Source: Thermococcaceae archaeon (GTDB lineage Archaea > Methanobacteriota_B > Thermococci > Thermococcales > Thermococcaceae). From it: a stretch of DNA of 7,247 nt. Of this stretch, positions 1 through 6,576 are shown piece after piece. The notes beneath the pieces were generated by a model. The model saw only the letters and a program-made list of their open reading frames with translations, searched no databases and was not told the origin of the DNA. The position numbers and the translations under genes are program-made. Position 1 is the first letter of the stretch; each line of letters begins with the position of its first letter. Location of the stretch: NCBI GenBank assembly GCA_026986455.1, contig JALSON010000342.1:1-7247 (forward strand), given 5' to 3'.

Positions 1-2458
1 CAATCATTATCGAGCCGCACCTCGGACATTTGAGGAATCTTACCCTCTCCCTCAGGCGGCTCACCTTTGTCCTGCTCATCCATCCGCAGTTTGTGCAGAC
101 CAAGACGACCTCTGTATCCAGTATCCTTTTCCTGAAAAGCTCGAGGATTTCATCCTTTTCAAGCTCTCCGCCAAGGAGAAACTCGCCGCCAACGCTCATG
201 TTAATTCTGGCGAGCTTTGATGGCTCCTTCCTCAGAACCGTCTTTACGCGCAGGAAGCCATTTTTTATCTCCTTCAGGATGTATTCAGCGGTCTTTACAT
301 CGAGCTTATCATGGAAAAGCTCATTCAGGGTTTCCTTTTCCACAACCGTGCCCTCAAAGAGCCTCTCTATGCGCCTGATCTTTGCATCTCTCCTGAGGGC
401 ACCGAAGCGCTTTGCAACGTTTCTCATCCTCCATTTATAGACCGTGCTCTCCCTCATGGCTTTTGTAAGTATAAACTCTATCGCCCCGGGTTCCTGGAAG
501 AGATAACTTTTTACCTCCTCAGGATTCAGCTGGAAGGGGGTTTTGAAGACAACCGCATGTGCCTGGCTCCTTATGGCGAAAACGCTTCCATAGCGCATTC
601 TCAGGAAGGAGTATATAAACCGCCCGAGGGCTTCATTTGCCCGATTGCCGAAGTCGCCATGAACAAGCAGGGCTTTTGGTGTGCTCTCGACAGCTATGTC
701 ATTATCCGTTGAGAAGACCTCGTCCTTTATTTCATCAACCGCCCTTCTCAGCTCCTCCTCTCTAAAAATAACTCCCCCCAGTAGTGCTTTCCCGCGCTCA
801 AAATCAAAGACCAGCTCCCTCTTCAGCCTTCCGATCCCGGAGGCAACGGCGAAGGGAACGGGTATCATCTCCCCTTCCCAGCTCGGTATCGCGCTTTCGA
901 GGCTTTTGCTCTCCCTTACCCTTAAAATCCCCGCATCCTCGTCCACCTTGAGGAGAATCCAGCTCCGGCCGTGCATTACGAACTCCATCCCCTCCTCAAG
1001 ATCCATGACAAAGCTTTCATCAAGGCGTCCGATTATGTGCCCGCTTTTAACATCAAAGACCCTGTAAGAAATCTCGTCCGGAATCGTGGAGAGGTTCTCA
1101 TAGTAATACCTGTATGCGCCCCTCCTCAGGTAGAGCAGCTCCCCCTCCTCATCGTAGCCGATCAGCCTCGCATCCATCAGAAGTTTGAGAACGGCCCCGT
1201 AATCTTCCCAGCTCAGATTTCTGTATGGATAAGCCCTCCTGGCAATTTCAAATGGCTCCTCCTTTGAGAGCCTCCTCCTTTCAATGAGCAGCCCAACAAT
1301 AAAATGTGCCAGGACATCAAGGGCGTTCTCATAGGGTTTAACAGCCTCAAGCTTTCCATCGAGGGCATGCTTTGCTATTATCAGGCTCTGGAGGTAGTCC
1401 TCGACGTTTGAAGCTATTATATATCCCTCGCTCACCTCCCCGAGCCTGTGCCTCCCCCGTCCTATTCTCTGGACGAGCCTGTTCACCTGCCTCGGACTCA
1501 TGTACTGGATCACAACATCCACATCCCCGATGTCTATGCCGAGCTCCATCGAGGATGTGCAGATAAGAGCCCTGATTTTCCCCTCCCTCAGTGCCTTCTC
1601 GGCCTGAAGTCTCGCTTCCTTTGAGAGGCTCCCGTGATGAACTTCAACGGGTTTGCCCCATGCCTTCAGCCTGTGTGCTAAAATCTCTGCAAACTGCCTC
1701 GTATTTGTGAAGATAAGAGCTTTTCCATGCTCTTCAACTATATCCCACAGGATTCTGAGCCTTGTTGCAACATCCAGCGGCAGGTTGAGCCTCCCCGCAA
1801 GCTCCGAGTCTTTTTCGTCTGCCCGGGGGTACAGGACATGAATGCGATACTCCTTCCTCCATCCCGGCTTTACTATGGCCTCAGCCTTCAGCCATTCCCT
1901 TATCTCCTCCTCGTTTCCAAGGGTAGCCGTCATCCCTATTCTCTGAAACTCGACAATCCCGGAAAGCCTCTCAAGGGCCAGGGTAAGCTGAGCACCGCGC
2001 TTGTTGCCGGCCAGCTCCGCTATCTCATCCACGATTACAAACTTCAGGTTGCTCAGGGCTTTTCTGAAAGACTTCATCGTCAGAATTATGCCCAGGGTCT
2101 CGGGGGTTATTATCAGCAGATGAGGCGGATTCTTCACCTGCTTTGCCTTCCTGTAGGCCGAGGTGTCGCCGTGCCTCACTTCAACATTCAGACCGAGCTT
2201 CTCACCCCACCAGAGGAGTCTGTCGAGCAGGTCCCTGTTCAGCGCCTTGAGGGGGGCTATGTAAAGGGCTGAGAGGGGCTTTAAATTGTTCTTCAGAATG
2301 GTGTTGAAGACGGGCATAAGTGCAGCTTCCGTCTTTCCGGAGCCTGTTGGGGCTATAATCAGGACGCTCTTCCCGGAACTAATCTCACGGAAGGCCTTTT
2401 GCTGGAGTTCATTGAGCGGAAATCTTTCCTTTATCGCCTTCTTCAGGAGGGGATGCAT
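1..2458 (-). CDS. Lhr-family ATP-dependent helicase (partial, C-terminus off left edge)
   Basis: This is a superfamily 2 nucleic-acid helicase of the Lhr (large helicase-related) group, expected to be a cytoplasmic enzyme of DNA repair or RNA metabolism. The frame is open from ATG 2458 to the window edge, 819 codons without a stop. Visible motifs: Q-motif-like FPLNELQQ at 13-20; Walker A APTGSGKT at 36-43 with K42; motif Ia APLKALNRD at 68-76; ITPETLG at 117-123; motif II DEIA at 144-147; motif III TAT at 177-179; motif IV region ALIFTNTRQ near 247; motif V SSMELGID near 302-309; motif VI starting QRIGRGRHR at 330-338. A winged-helix and Lhr-associated region follows, including a WEGEMIPVPF stretch near 525. 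The visible end has CX2C-X19-CX2C (C788, C791, C811, C814), probably a zinc site. Lhr enzymes normally read DEIH/DEVH and GRAGHR or GRSGHR, so motifs II and VI are variant. No Shine-Dalgarno precedes ATG 2458, and a TATA box about 25 bp upstream suggests a leaderless mRNA. The family call is secure; the subgroup and nucleic-acid substrate are not. Confidence 0.93.
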   Translation of the reverse strand, partial: MHPLLKKAIKERFPLNELQQKAFREISSGKSVLIIAPTGSGKTEAALMPVFNTILKNNLKPLSALYIAPLKALNRDLLDRLLWWGEKLGLNVEVRHGDTSAYRKAKQVKNPPHLLIITPETLGIILTMKSFRKALSNLKFVIVDEIAELAGNKRGAQLTLALERLSGIVEFQRIGMTATLGNEEEIREWLKAEAIVKPGWRKEYRIHVLYPRADEKDSELAGRLNLPLDVATRLRILWDIVEEHGKALIFTNTRQFAEILAHRLKAWGKPVEVHHGSLSKEARLQAEKALREGKIRALICTSSMELGIDIGDVDVVIQYMSPRQVNRLVQRIGRGRHRLGEVSEGYIIASNVEDYLQSLIIAKHALDGKLEAVKPYENALDVLAHFIVGLLIERRRLSKEEPFEIARRAYPYRNLSWEDYGAVLKLLMDARLIGYDEEGELLYLRRGAYRYYYENLSTIPDEISYRVFDVKSGHIIGRLDESFVMDLEEGMEFVMHGRSWILLKVDEDAGILRVRESKSLESAIPSWEGEMIPVPFAVASGIGRLKRELVFDFERGKALLGGVIFREEELRRAVDEIKDEVFSTDNDIAVESTPKALLVHGDFGNRANEALGRFIYSFLRMRYGSVFAIRSQAHAVVFKTPFQLNPEEVKSYLFQEPGAIEFILTKAMRESTVYKWRMRNVAKRFGALRRDAKIRRIERLFEGTVVEKETLNELFHDKLDVKTAEYILKEIKNGFLRVKTVLRKEPSKLARINMSVGGEFLLGGELEKDEILELFRKRILDTEVVLVCTNCGWMSRTKVSRLRERVRFLKCPRCGSIMI

Positions 2459-2479
2459 GATGATAGTTGTGTTTAACCC

Positions 2480-2505
2480 TTTATAAACTATAAACCCTTT
2501 ATAAA
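2480..2505 (-). promoter_or_regulatory. Tandem TATA boxes of the helicase gene
   Basis: The 13-mer AACCCTTTATAAA (plus-strand reading) occurs at 2475-2487 and again at 2493-2505, an 18-bp period. On the minus strand each copy presents a consensus archaeal TATA box TTTATAAA (2480-2487 and 2498-2505). Archaeal transcription usually starts about 25 bp downstream of the TATA centre. The proximal box would then start transcription at or next to ATG 2458, giving a leaderless message. The distal box would give a leader of about 20 nt with no recognisable Shine-Dalgarno. Which box is used cannot be told from sequence. Confidence 0.6.
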
Positions 2506-2528
2506 TCCGGCCCGTGGTTGCCTGAAAG

Positions 2529-2575
2529 TATCCAGATATGAACCGTTAAACTTATAAACTATATATCTGTCGATA
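2529..2575 (+). promoter_or_regulatory. Putative operator: imperfect inverted repeat flanking the TATA box
   Basis: TATCCAGATAT at 2529-2539 is matched in inverted orientation by ATATCTGTCGATA at 2563-2575. The core CAGATAT/ATATCTG is exact over 7 bp, and the outer TATC is offset by 2 bp. The TATA box (2552-2558) sits between the arms. The right arm also contains its own small inverted repeat, ATATC-TGTC-GATAT (2563-2576). The location, over the TATA box and the start-site region, is where archaeal repressors commonly bind. That it is an operator is inference. Confidence 0.3.
2552..2558 (+). promoter_or_regulatory. TATA box of the DHA2-type MFS gene
   Basis: TTATAAA within AAACTTATAAACTATATA lies about 36 bp before the ATG at 2591. 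The predicted transcription start is around 2580, which would leave a very short leader beginning at about the Shine-Dalgarno. The purine-poor sequence upstream makes the BRE weak. Confidence 0.55.
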
Positions 2576-2580
2576 TGTCT

Positions 2581-2586
2581 GGTGAT
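2581..2586 (+). promoter_or_regulatory. Ribosome binding site deciding the start at 2591
   Basis: GGTGAT, complementary to the archaeal 16S rRNA 3' end, lies 4 nt before ATG 2591. An in-frame GTG at 2582 lies inside this site and would need its own upstream site, which is absent. ATG 2591 is therefore preferred. Confidence 0.8.
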
Positions 2587-2590
2587 AGCA

Positions 2591-4051
2591 ATGGAAGAGT
2601 ACGACCTCAAATACGCAAGGAAGGCCATGCTCGTGGTGGTCATCCTGCCGTTACTCGTCATGTATACTGAGGCCATGTTGACTCCCGCTCTGCCCACGAT
2701 TCAGAAGGAGTTTGCCATAAACCCCAACGACGTCAGCTGGATACTCACAATCTATCTGCTCGTTGGAACGGTCAGCGCGGCGATAATGGGGAAGCTTGGC
2801 GATATGTACGGGAAAAAGAAGATGTTCTTGGTGGCTTTGGGATTCTACACTCTCGGCGTGATTCTCAACGGCTTTGCACCGGGCTATGAGTGGCTCCTCG
2901 TATCGAGGGGGATTCAGGGGGTTGGGATGGCGGTGTTTCCCTTAGCCTTCAGCCTCGTGCGTGAGGAGTTTCCGCCCGAGATGGTACCCGAGGTTCAGGG
3001 GATGATAAGCGCCATGTTCGGGGTTGGGATGGTCATTGCTCTGCCCCTTGGGGCATACGTTACCCAGCACTGGGGATGGAGGTGGACATATCATTCGGCC
3101 GCCCCATTTGCTGTCATCATGTTCCTCCTTGCCTGGAAAATCCTCCGCGAGAGCCGCTATGTAAACCCCGGAAAGCTCGACTGGCCGGGGGTGGCTCTGC
3201 TCATTGTGGCCGTTGTTCCGGCGCTGGTGGCGGTGACGAGGGCGCCAAACGTTGGATGGACTGCAAGGGAAACCCTCATGCTGTTCGGAACGGCAATTAT
3301 CGGCATGGTTCTGCTGATCCTGTGGGAGATGAGAACCGACAACCCCCTCCTCCCGCTCGGTATAATTTCTGCCAGAAACCCTGCTATAGTCAACATCGGC
3401 ATAATGTTCGCTGCATTCGGCATATCCATGATGAGCCAGGCAAACACCTACATATTCCAGATGAAGCCCCCCTACGGTTTTGGAAAGACCATACTCCAGA
3501 GCGGTCTGCTGATGACCCCAATGGCAGGGGTGATGCTCATCACAGCACCCATTGCCGGGAAGCTGATGCCAAAAATCGGAGCAAAACCCCTCGCTGTAAC
3601 GGGGGCTCTTGTAGCAAGCTCCGGGCTGGCTTTCCTGTCAAAGTATGCGACCCAGCTTTCGCTCTGGCACTTCGTGGGGGTGGTAACCTTTATCGGTGCC
3701 GGGATAACGCTCATAAACATCTCCCTGATCAACGTGCTTGTCTTTTCGGTTCCACCGAGGGTCATGGGAGTTGCAACGGGCTCAAACAGCCTGTTTCGAA
3801 ACTTCGGCTCGACATGGGGGCCGGCTATAGCGGGCACAGTCATGAGCACCTACTACACCCTGCTTCACATTCCGGGAGTTCCGATGGCGATAAAAATTCC
3901 GACCTCAAAAGCATACGAGGTGCTCTTTGGAGCTTCGGCAGGGATATATATTTTCCTCGCCCTCCTGAGCCTTGCCATAGTCGAGGTTATGAAAGGCGGC
4001 AAGATACGGGAGGTGGAAAATGGAGGAGAGAAAGAAATCACGGTGGGCTGA
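2591..4051 (+). CDS. MFS drug exporter, DHA2-like 14-helix family
   Basis: This is a cytoplasmic-membrane secondary transporter, probably a proton-driven exporter of drugs or other toxic small molecules. The product has 486 residues and is hydrophobic throughout, long enough for the 14 helices typical of the EmrB/QacA (DHA2) group rather than 12. Signature regions: an LTPALPTIQ helix-1 segment at 30-38 followed by a WILTIYLL helix; motif A GKLGDMYGKKK at 67-77; motif B-like RGIQGVG at 106-112; a motif C-like GMVIALPLGAYV in helix 5 at 146-157; WGWRWTYH at 161-168, matching the WRW(I/T) turn of the family; a degenerate second motif A, GKLMPKIGAKP, at 323-333; and a SLFRNFGSTWGPA segment at 400-412. 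The C-terminal tail from 468 is charged and cytoplasmic. It is transcribed divergently from the helicase and convergently with the alcohol dehydrogenase, so it is probably monocistronic. The substrate cannot be read from sequence. Confidence 0.9.
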   Translation: MEEYDLKYARKAMLVVVILPLLVMYTEAMLTPALPTIQKEFAINPNDVSWILTIYLLVGTVSAAIMGKLGDMYGKKKMFLVALGFYTLGVILNGFAPGYEWLLVSRGIQGVGMAVFPLAFSLVREEFPPEMVPEVQGMISAMFGVGMVIALPLGAYVTQHWGWRWTYHSAAPFAVIMFLLAWKILRESRYVNPGKLDWPGVALLIVAVVPALVAVTRAPNVGWTARETLMLFGTAIIGMVLLILWEMRTDNPLLPLGIISARNPAIVNIGIMFAAFGISMMSQANTYIFQMKPPYGFGKTILQSGLLMTPMAGVMLITAPIAGKLMPKIGAKPLAVTGALVASSGLAFLSKYATQLSLWHFVGVVTFIGAGITLINISLINVLVFSVPPRVMGVATGSNSLFRNFGSTWGPAIAGTVMSTYYTLLHIPGVPMAIKIPTSKAYEVLFGASAGIYIFLALLSLAIVEVMKGGKIREVENGGEKEITVG

Positions 4052-4087
4052 CTCTTTCCCACCTTGGCACTATTGGGTTCACCTCTG

Positions 4088-4101
4088 GGGGTTTTCACCC
4101 C
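4088..4101 (-). other. GAAA-tetraloop hairpin over the dehydrogenase stop codon
   Basis: Read on the minus strand, GGGGT-GAAA-ACCCC forms a 5-bp GC-rich stem with a GNRA-type tetraloop that includes the TGA stop (4097-4095). On the plus strand the same bases give GGGGT-TTTC-ACCCC about 37 nt after the exporter stop. No long T-run follows on either strand, so a terminator role is uncertain; it may instead mark or protect the 3' end. No better terminator was seen in the 43-bp convergent gap 4052-4094. Confidence 0.35.
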
Positions 4102-5228
4102 TCGTAAAACGCTTTCAGGTACACCTCCCTTATTTCCTCCGGCGTTGGTTCGACCGGGTTGAAGACTAAAAGCCCATCACGGTATGCCTTCTTCGCCATC
4201 TCGTCCAGCTTTGTCATGAAAGTTTCCTCGTCAACGAGCTCCCTAAGCTTTGGGACTCCAAGCTTCTCGTTCAGCTCCCTGACTCTGGCGAGGAGTTCCT
4301 CCTCATCTTTCATCCCAAGCCCTTTGGCCAGCTCCCGGTAGCGGAGCCTTGCCGTCTCTTCCTTCATGTTGAACTCCATAACATGGGGGTTTAAAATGGC
4401 ATTAAGCAGACCGTGAGGGGCTATCCATGCTGCCTTGTGGCTCATGGCATGGCAGAGGCCCAGGCGACCATTGAGGAAAGCTATCCCTGCCATTGTTGCG
4501 GCGTAGTGCATCTTCTCCCGCGCTTCTTTATTCCCCTTAACGGACTCCGGAAGCCATTCGAATACCGTTTTGGCCGCTCCAACAGCCATTGCATCGCTGA
4601 AAGGGCTCGCCGCCCTGCTGACATAAGCCTCAATTGCATGAACGAGAACATCCAGCCCGGAATTCCGTGCAATTTTCGGGGGCATTGTCAGGGGCAGCCT
4701 TGGATCAAGAATCGCAAAATCAGGCGCTATTTCGGGAGAAACGAGGTTGTATTTGACGCCGCCCATTTTAAGAACGCTCGCTCCTGAAACCTCACTTCCG
4801 GCCCCGCTCGTTGAGGGGATTGCTATGAGCGGTGTTTTCAGCTTTGGAATCGGTTTCGGCCTCTGGAAGCGGGAAATAAATGCTATCTCCTCAAAAACTG
4901 TCCCGGGTGAATCATAGAAAACCTTGACGGCCTTTGCAACGTCTATAACGCTTCCCCCTCCAACGGCAACTATGAGCTCCGGCTCAAACTCCCTGGCCCT
5001 CGGGAGAATTTCTTCGACATATTCGTATGATGGCTCCGCTGAAACTCCCACTATGCTCTCCACCTCCGCTCCTGCCTCGCTTATATATCTTTCAGCTTCC
5101 TCCAGAAAGCCTTCCCTCTCCACAGACTTTGATGCAAGAATAAGAACCCTGTCGTAACCTGTGGCAATTTTCCTGAGTCTGCTCAGGCTGCCTTCCCCTA
5201 AAAATATCCGGGTTTTCAACCGGAACAT
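4095..5228 (-). CDS. Iron-containing (group III) alcohol dehydrogenase
   Basis: This is a soluble oxidoreductase interconverting an alcohol and its aldehyde or ketone with a nicotinamide cofactor. It has 377 residues, the usual family length. Residues are numbered from the chosen ATG at 5228. The N-terminal Rossmann-like domain has GGGS at 90-93 for cofactor binding and a PSTSGAGSE segment near 138-146. The helical C-terminal domain keeps all four metal ligands expected from E. coli FucO: D193 and H197 in GLDVLVHAIEAY, H260 in GLCHAMSH, and H272 in APHGLLNAI, with H264 as the additional conserved histidine. The FucO residue that selects NAD (Asp39) appears to align with S33 here, which hints at NADP(H). 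ATG 5228 is preferred over ATG 5240 because GGTGAT stands 4 nt before it. The permease gene ends 5 nt upstream, so the two are an operon. The family is certain; the substrate is unknown. Confidence 0.93.
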   Translation of the reverse strand: MFRLKTRIFLGEGSLSRLRKIATGYDRVLILASKSVEREGFLEEAERYISEAGAEVESIVGVSAEPSYEYVEEILPRAREFEPELIVAVGGGSVIDVAKAVKVFYDSPGTVFEEIAFISRFQRPKPIPKLKTPLIAIPSTSGAGSEVSGASVLKMGGVKYNLVSPEIAPDFAILDPRLPLTMPPKIARNSGLDVLVHAIEAYVSRAASPFSDAMAVGAAKTVFEWLPESVKGNKEAREKMHYAATMAGIAFLNGRLGLCHAMSHKAAWIAPHGLLNAILNPHVMEFNMKEETARLRYRELAKGLGMKDEEELLARVRELNEKLGVPKLRELVDEETFMTKLDEMAKKAYRDGLLVFNPVEPTPEEIREVYLKAFYEG

Positions 5229-5232
5229 AGGT

Positions 5233-5238
5233 ATCACC
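5233..5238 (-). promoter_or_regulatory. Ribosome binding site of the dehydrogenase, containing the permease stop
   Basis: On the minus strand GGTGAT ends 4 nt before ATG 5228. Its internal TGA (5236-5234) is the stop codon of the upstream permease. Ribosomes finishing the permease are thus placed on the dehydrogenase initiation site, which implies translational coupling. Confidence 0.8.
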
Positions 5239-6469
5239 ATTCTAACACTTGCTTTTTAGGACTTTTAACCTTCTCACCGAGAAGGGGAACTATTGAGAGC
5301 GCAATGAGTAAGGAAGCAATGGAAAAGTCAGCGATGAACCCGCAGTATTCAGTTATTAAGCCGCTGACAAAGTTTCCTGCAATAGCGCCGATAGAACTTA
5401 CTATGTTATACGTCCCGATAAGTGTCCCCCTCTCTTCAGCTTTCGCTTCATGCGATATTATGGACGTTGTTGATATTCCTATAAACGCCCAAGTGTAACC
5501 GGCGAGCAGGTATGAAATGAAGGCGAGAATGGCAAACATAGACTCTACATGTATCGCAATTGGTATAATGACAAAGGCGGCGGTGCGGAAAAGAAGGCCT
5601 TTTACGAGAGTTTCGTAACCTCCTCCCTTCTGCAATCTTTTCCCCACTCTTGTGTACATGAAGGCTGAGACTGCGGAGTTGCCGATGCTCATGAGATAAA
5701 TTGCCGATGTATCAAAGCCCTTTGCCTTAAGGAGAACAGGAAACTGAGTGAAGTAAAGCATTCCACCAACCCAGAAGAGCAGAGTTGAGAAATAAAGCCC
5801 CCTAAATTGCCCCCAGGAAAATTTGGGGAGATGGGTTATCATGTTTGGTATGTAACGGAACTTCTCTACAACGTAGCTGGCGTAAACACCAAGTTTCTCC
5901 CTGCTCAGATGAAGAGGGACTTCCCTGATGGTGCGGAGACCCCACGGCACTGAAAAGAACCCAATTATCCCGAGGAAGATGAATATCTCCCTTAAACTCA
6001 GGAATTGGTCAAGGAGGAGGCCTATCACCATTCCACCAACCCAAGCCCATCCGCCTATTTCGTTAAACCTCCCTATAGCCCAGTCCCACTCTTCAAGACG
6101 AAAGACTTTTGTTATTATGAGTATGGGTATGGGGATCGTTGCGGCTATGAAAAAGGTATAGATGGCATTGATGACCATTATCTGGTGGACACTATGAGCA
6201 AGAGGGAAAAGGAGGGTTGAAATGGCCGTTCCCAGAAACCCTGTCACGAGGAAAACTTTTCTTCGGTTGAGCCTGTCACTCAACTTTCCCCAGAATAGGC
6301 CGCCGATCATCGAGGCAGTACTACCTATCGCGTTCACAACTCCAACATCTGCGGGACCGCCCCCAATGTCCATAACCAGCAAGGGTACCAGTGGAGCAGC
6401 TCCACCCATTGAGACCTTGAATGGGATAAACGAGTAGAACCATTCCCCGGGGTTGAATCTGCGGTGCAT
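5234..6469 (-). CDS. MFS permease, 12-helix, co-transcribed with the alcohol dehydrogenase
   Basis: This is a cytoplasmic-membrane major facilitator of 411 residues, the right size for 12 helices. It opens with a short charged segment and a first helix containing EWFYSFIPFKVS. Motif A is GKLSDRLNRRK at 61-71. The second half carries a degenerate counterpart near VGKRLQKGG at 275-283, and a late helix region starts EERGTLIGTYN at 345-355. The chain ends in a short basic tail. ATG 6469 is chosen because it begins the conserved-looking MFS sequence. The frame is open further upstream to 6634, but that extension (Arg/Gly then Ser runs) is the out-of-frame reading of the acidic small gene. The ribosome binding site is weak (GGAAAAAGG touching the ATG); TTG 6496 is an alternative. 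No good TATA box lies in the 107 bp upstream, so transcription may come from before the small acidic gene. Direction of transport and substrate are unknown; the dehydrogenase downstream suggests a carbonyl or alcohol compound, as inference. Confidence 0.87.
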   Translation of the reverse strand: MHRRFNPGEWFYSFIPFKVSMGGAAPLVPLLVMDIGGGPADVGVVNAIGSTASMIGGLFWGKLSDRLNRRKVFLVTGFLGTAISTLLFPLAHSVHQIMVINAIYTFFIAATIPIPILIITKVFRLEEWDWAIGRFNEIGGWAWVGGMVIGLLLDQFLSLREIFIFLGIIGFFSVPWGLRTIREVPLHLSREKLGVYASYVVEKFRYIPNMITHLPKFSWGQFRGLYFSTLLFWVGGMLYFTQFPVLLKAKGFDTSAIYLMSIGNSAVSAFMYTRVGKRLQKGGGYETLVKGLLFRTAAFVIIPIAIHVESMFAILAFISYLLAGYTWAFIGISTTSIISHEAKAEERGTLIGTYNIVSSIGAIAGNFVSGLITEYCGFIADFSIASLLIALSIVPLLGEKVKSPKKQVLEW

Positions 6470-6481
6470 CCTTTTTCCAGT

Positions 6482-6498
6482 TTCAATGCCCTTCAATG
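6482..6498. repeat. CATTGAA direct repeat upstream of the permease start
   Basis: On the minus strand CATTGAA occurs twice (6498-6492 and 6488-6482) with a 10-bp period, one helical turn, just before the permease ATG. It could be a small regulator half-site pair or chance. Confidence 0.25.
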
Positions 6499-6549
6499 TA
6501 ACCTTTTTTCTTTTCTGGGCGTGATGCACCAAGGTTTTTCCACCCCGAG

Positions 6550-6554
6550 AAAAA
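6550..6554 (-). terminator. Possible oligo-T terminator after the acidic small gene
   Basis: A minus-strand T5 run in CATCTTTTTCTC lies about 22 nt after the stop of the small acidic gene. Archaeal intrinsic terminators are T-runs, but five Ts is a minimal example and read-through into the permease is likely. Confidence 0.25.
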
Positions 6555-6576
6555 GATGCAGAAGAGGATGAGGAAA

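Noticed and set aside
1727..2272. 181-codon plus-strand frame, and several others at 30-440, 311-712, 681-1067 and 971-1267
   Set aside because: They are antisense to the helicase, whose minus-strand frame is open throughout with a full set of helicase motifs; they lack ribosome binding sites and recognisable domains.
2459..2590. Thermococcales glycolytic motif (TATCAC-N5-GTGATA)
   Set aside because: Searched for by eye near the promoters. The TATC/GATA elements present lack the CAC/GTG parts and correct spacing.
3076..4107. 343-codon plus-strand frame overlapping the DHA2 exporter
   Set aside because: It is the exporter gene read in another frame. The product has no hydrophobic segments, is rich in Cys/His/Pro/Arg by codon shift, and has no translation signal.
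5229..5240. ATG 5240 as dehydrogenase start (4 extra residues)
   Set aside because: GGTGAT at 4-nt spacing serves ATG 5228; ATG 5240 has no Shine-Dalgarno and would overlap the permease stop.
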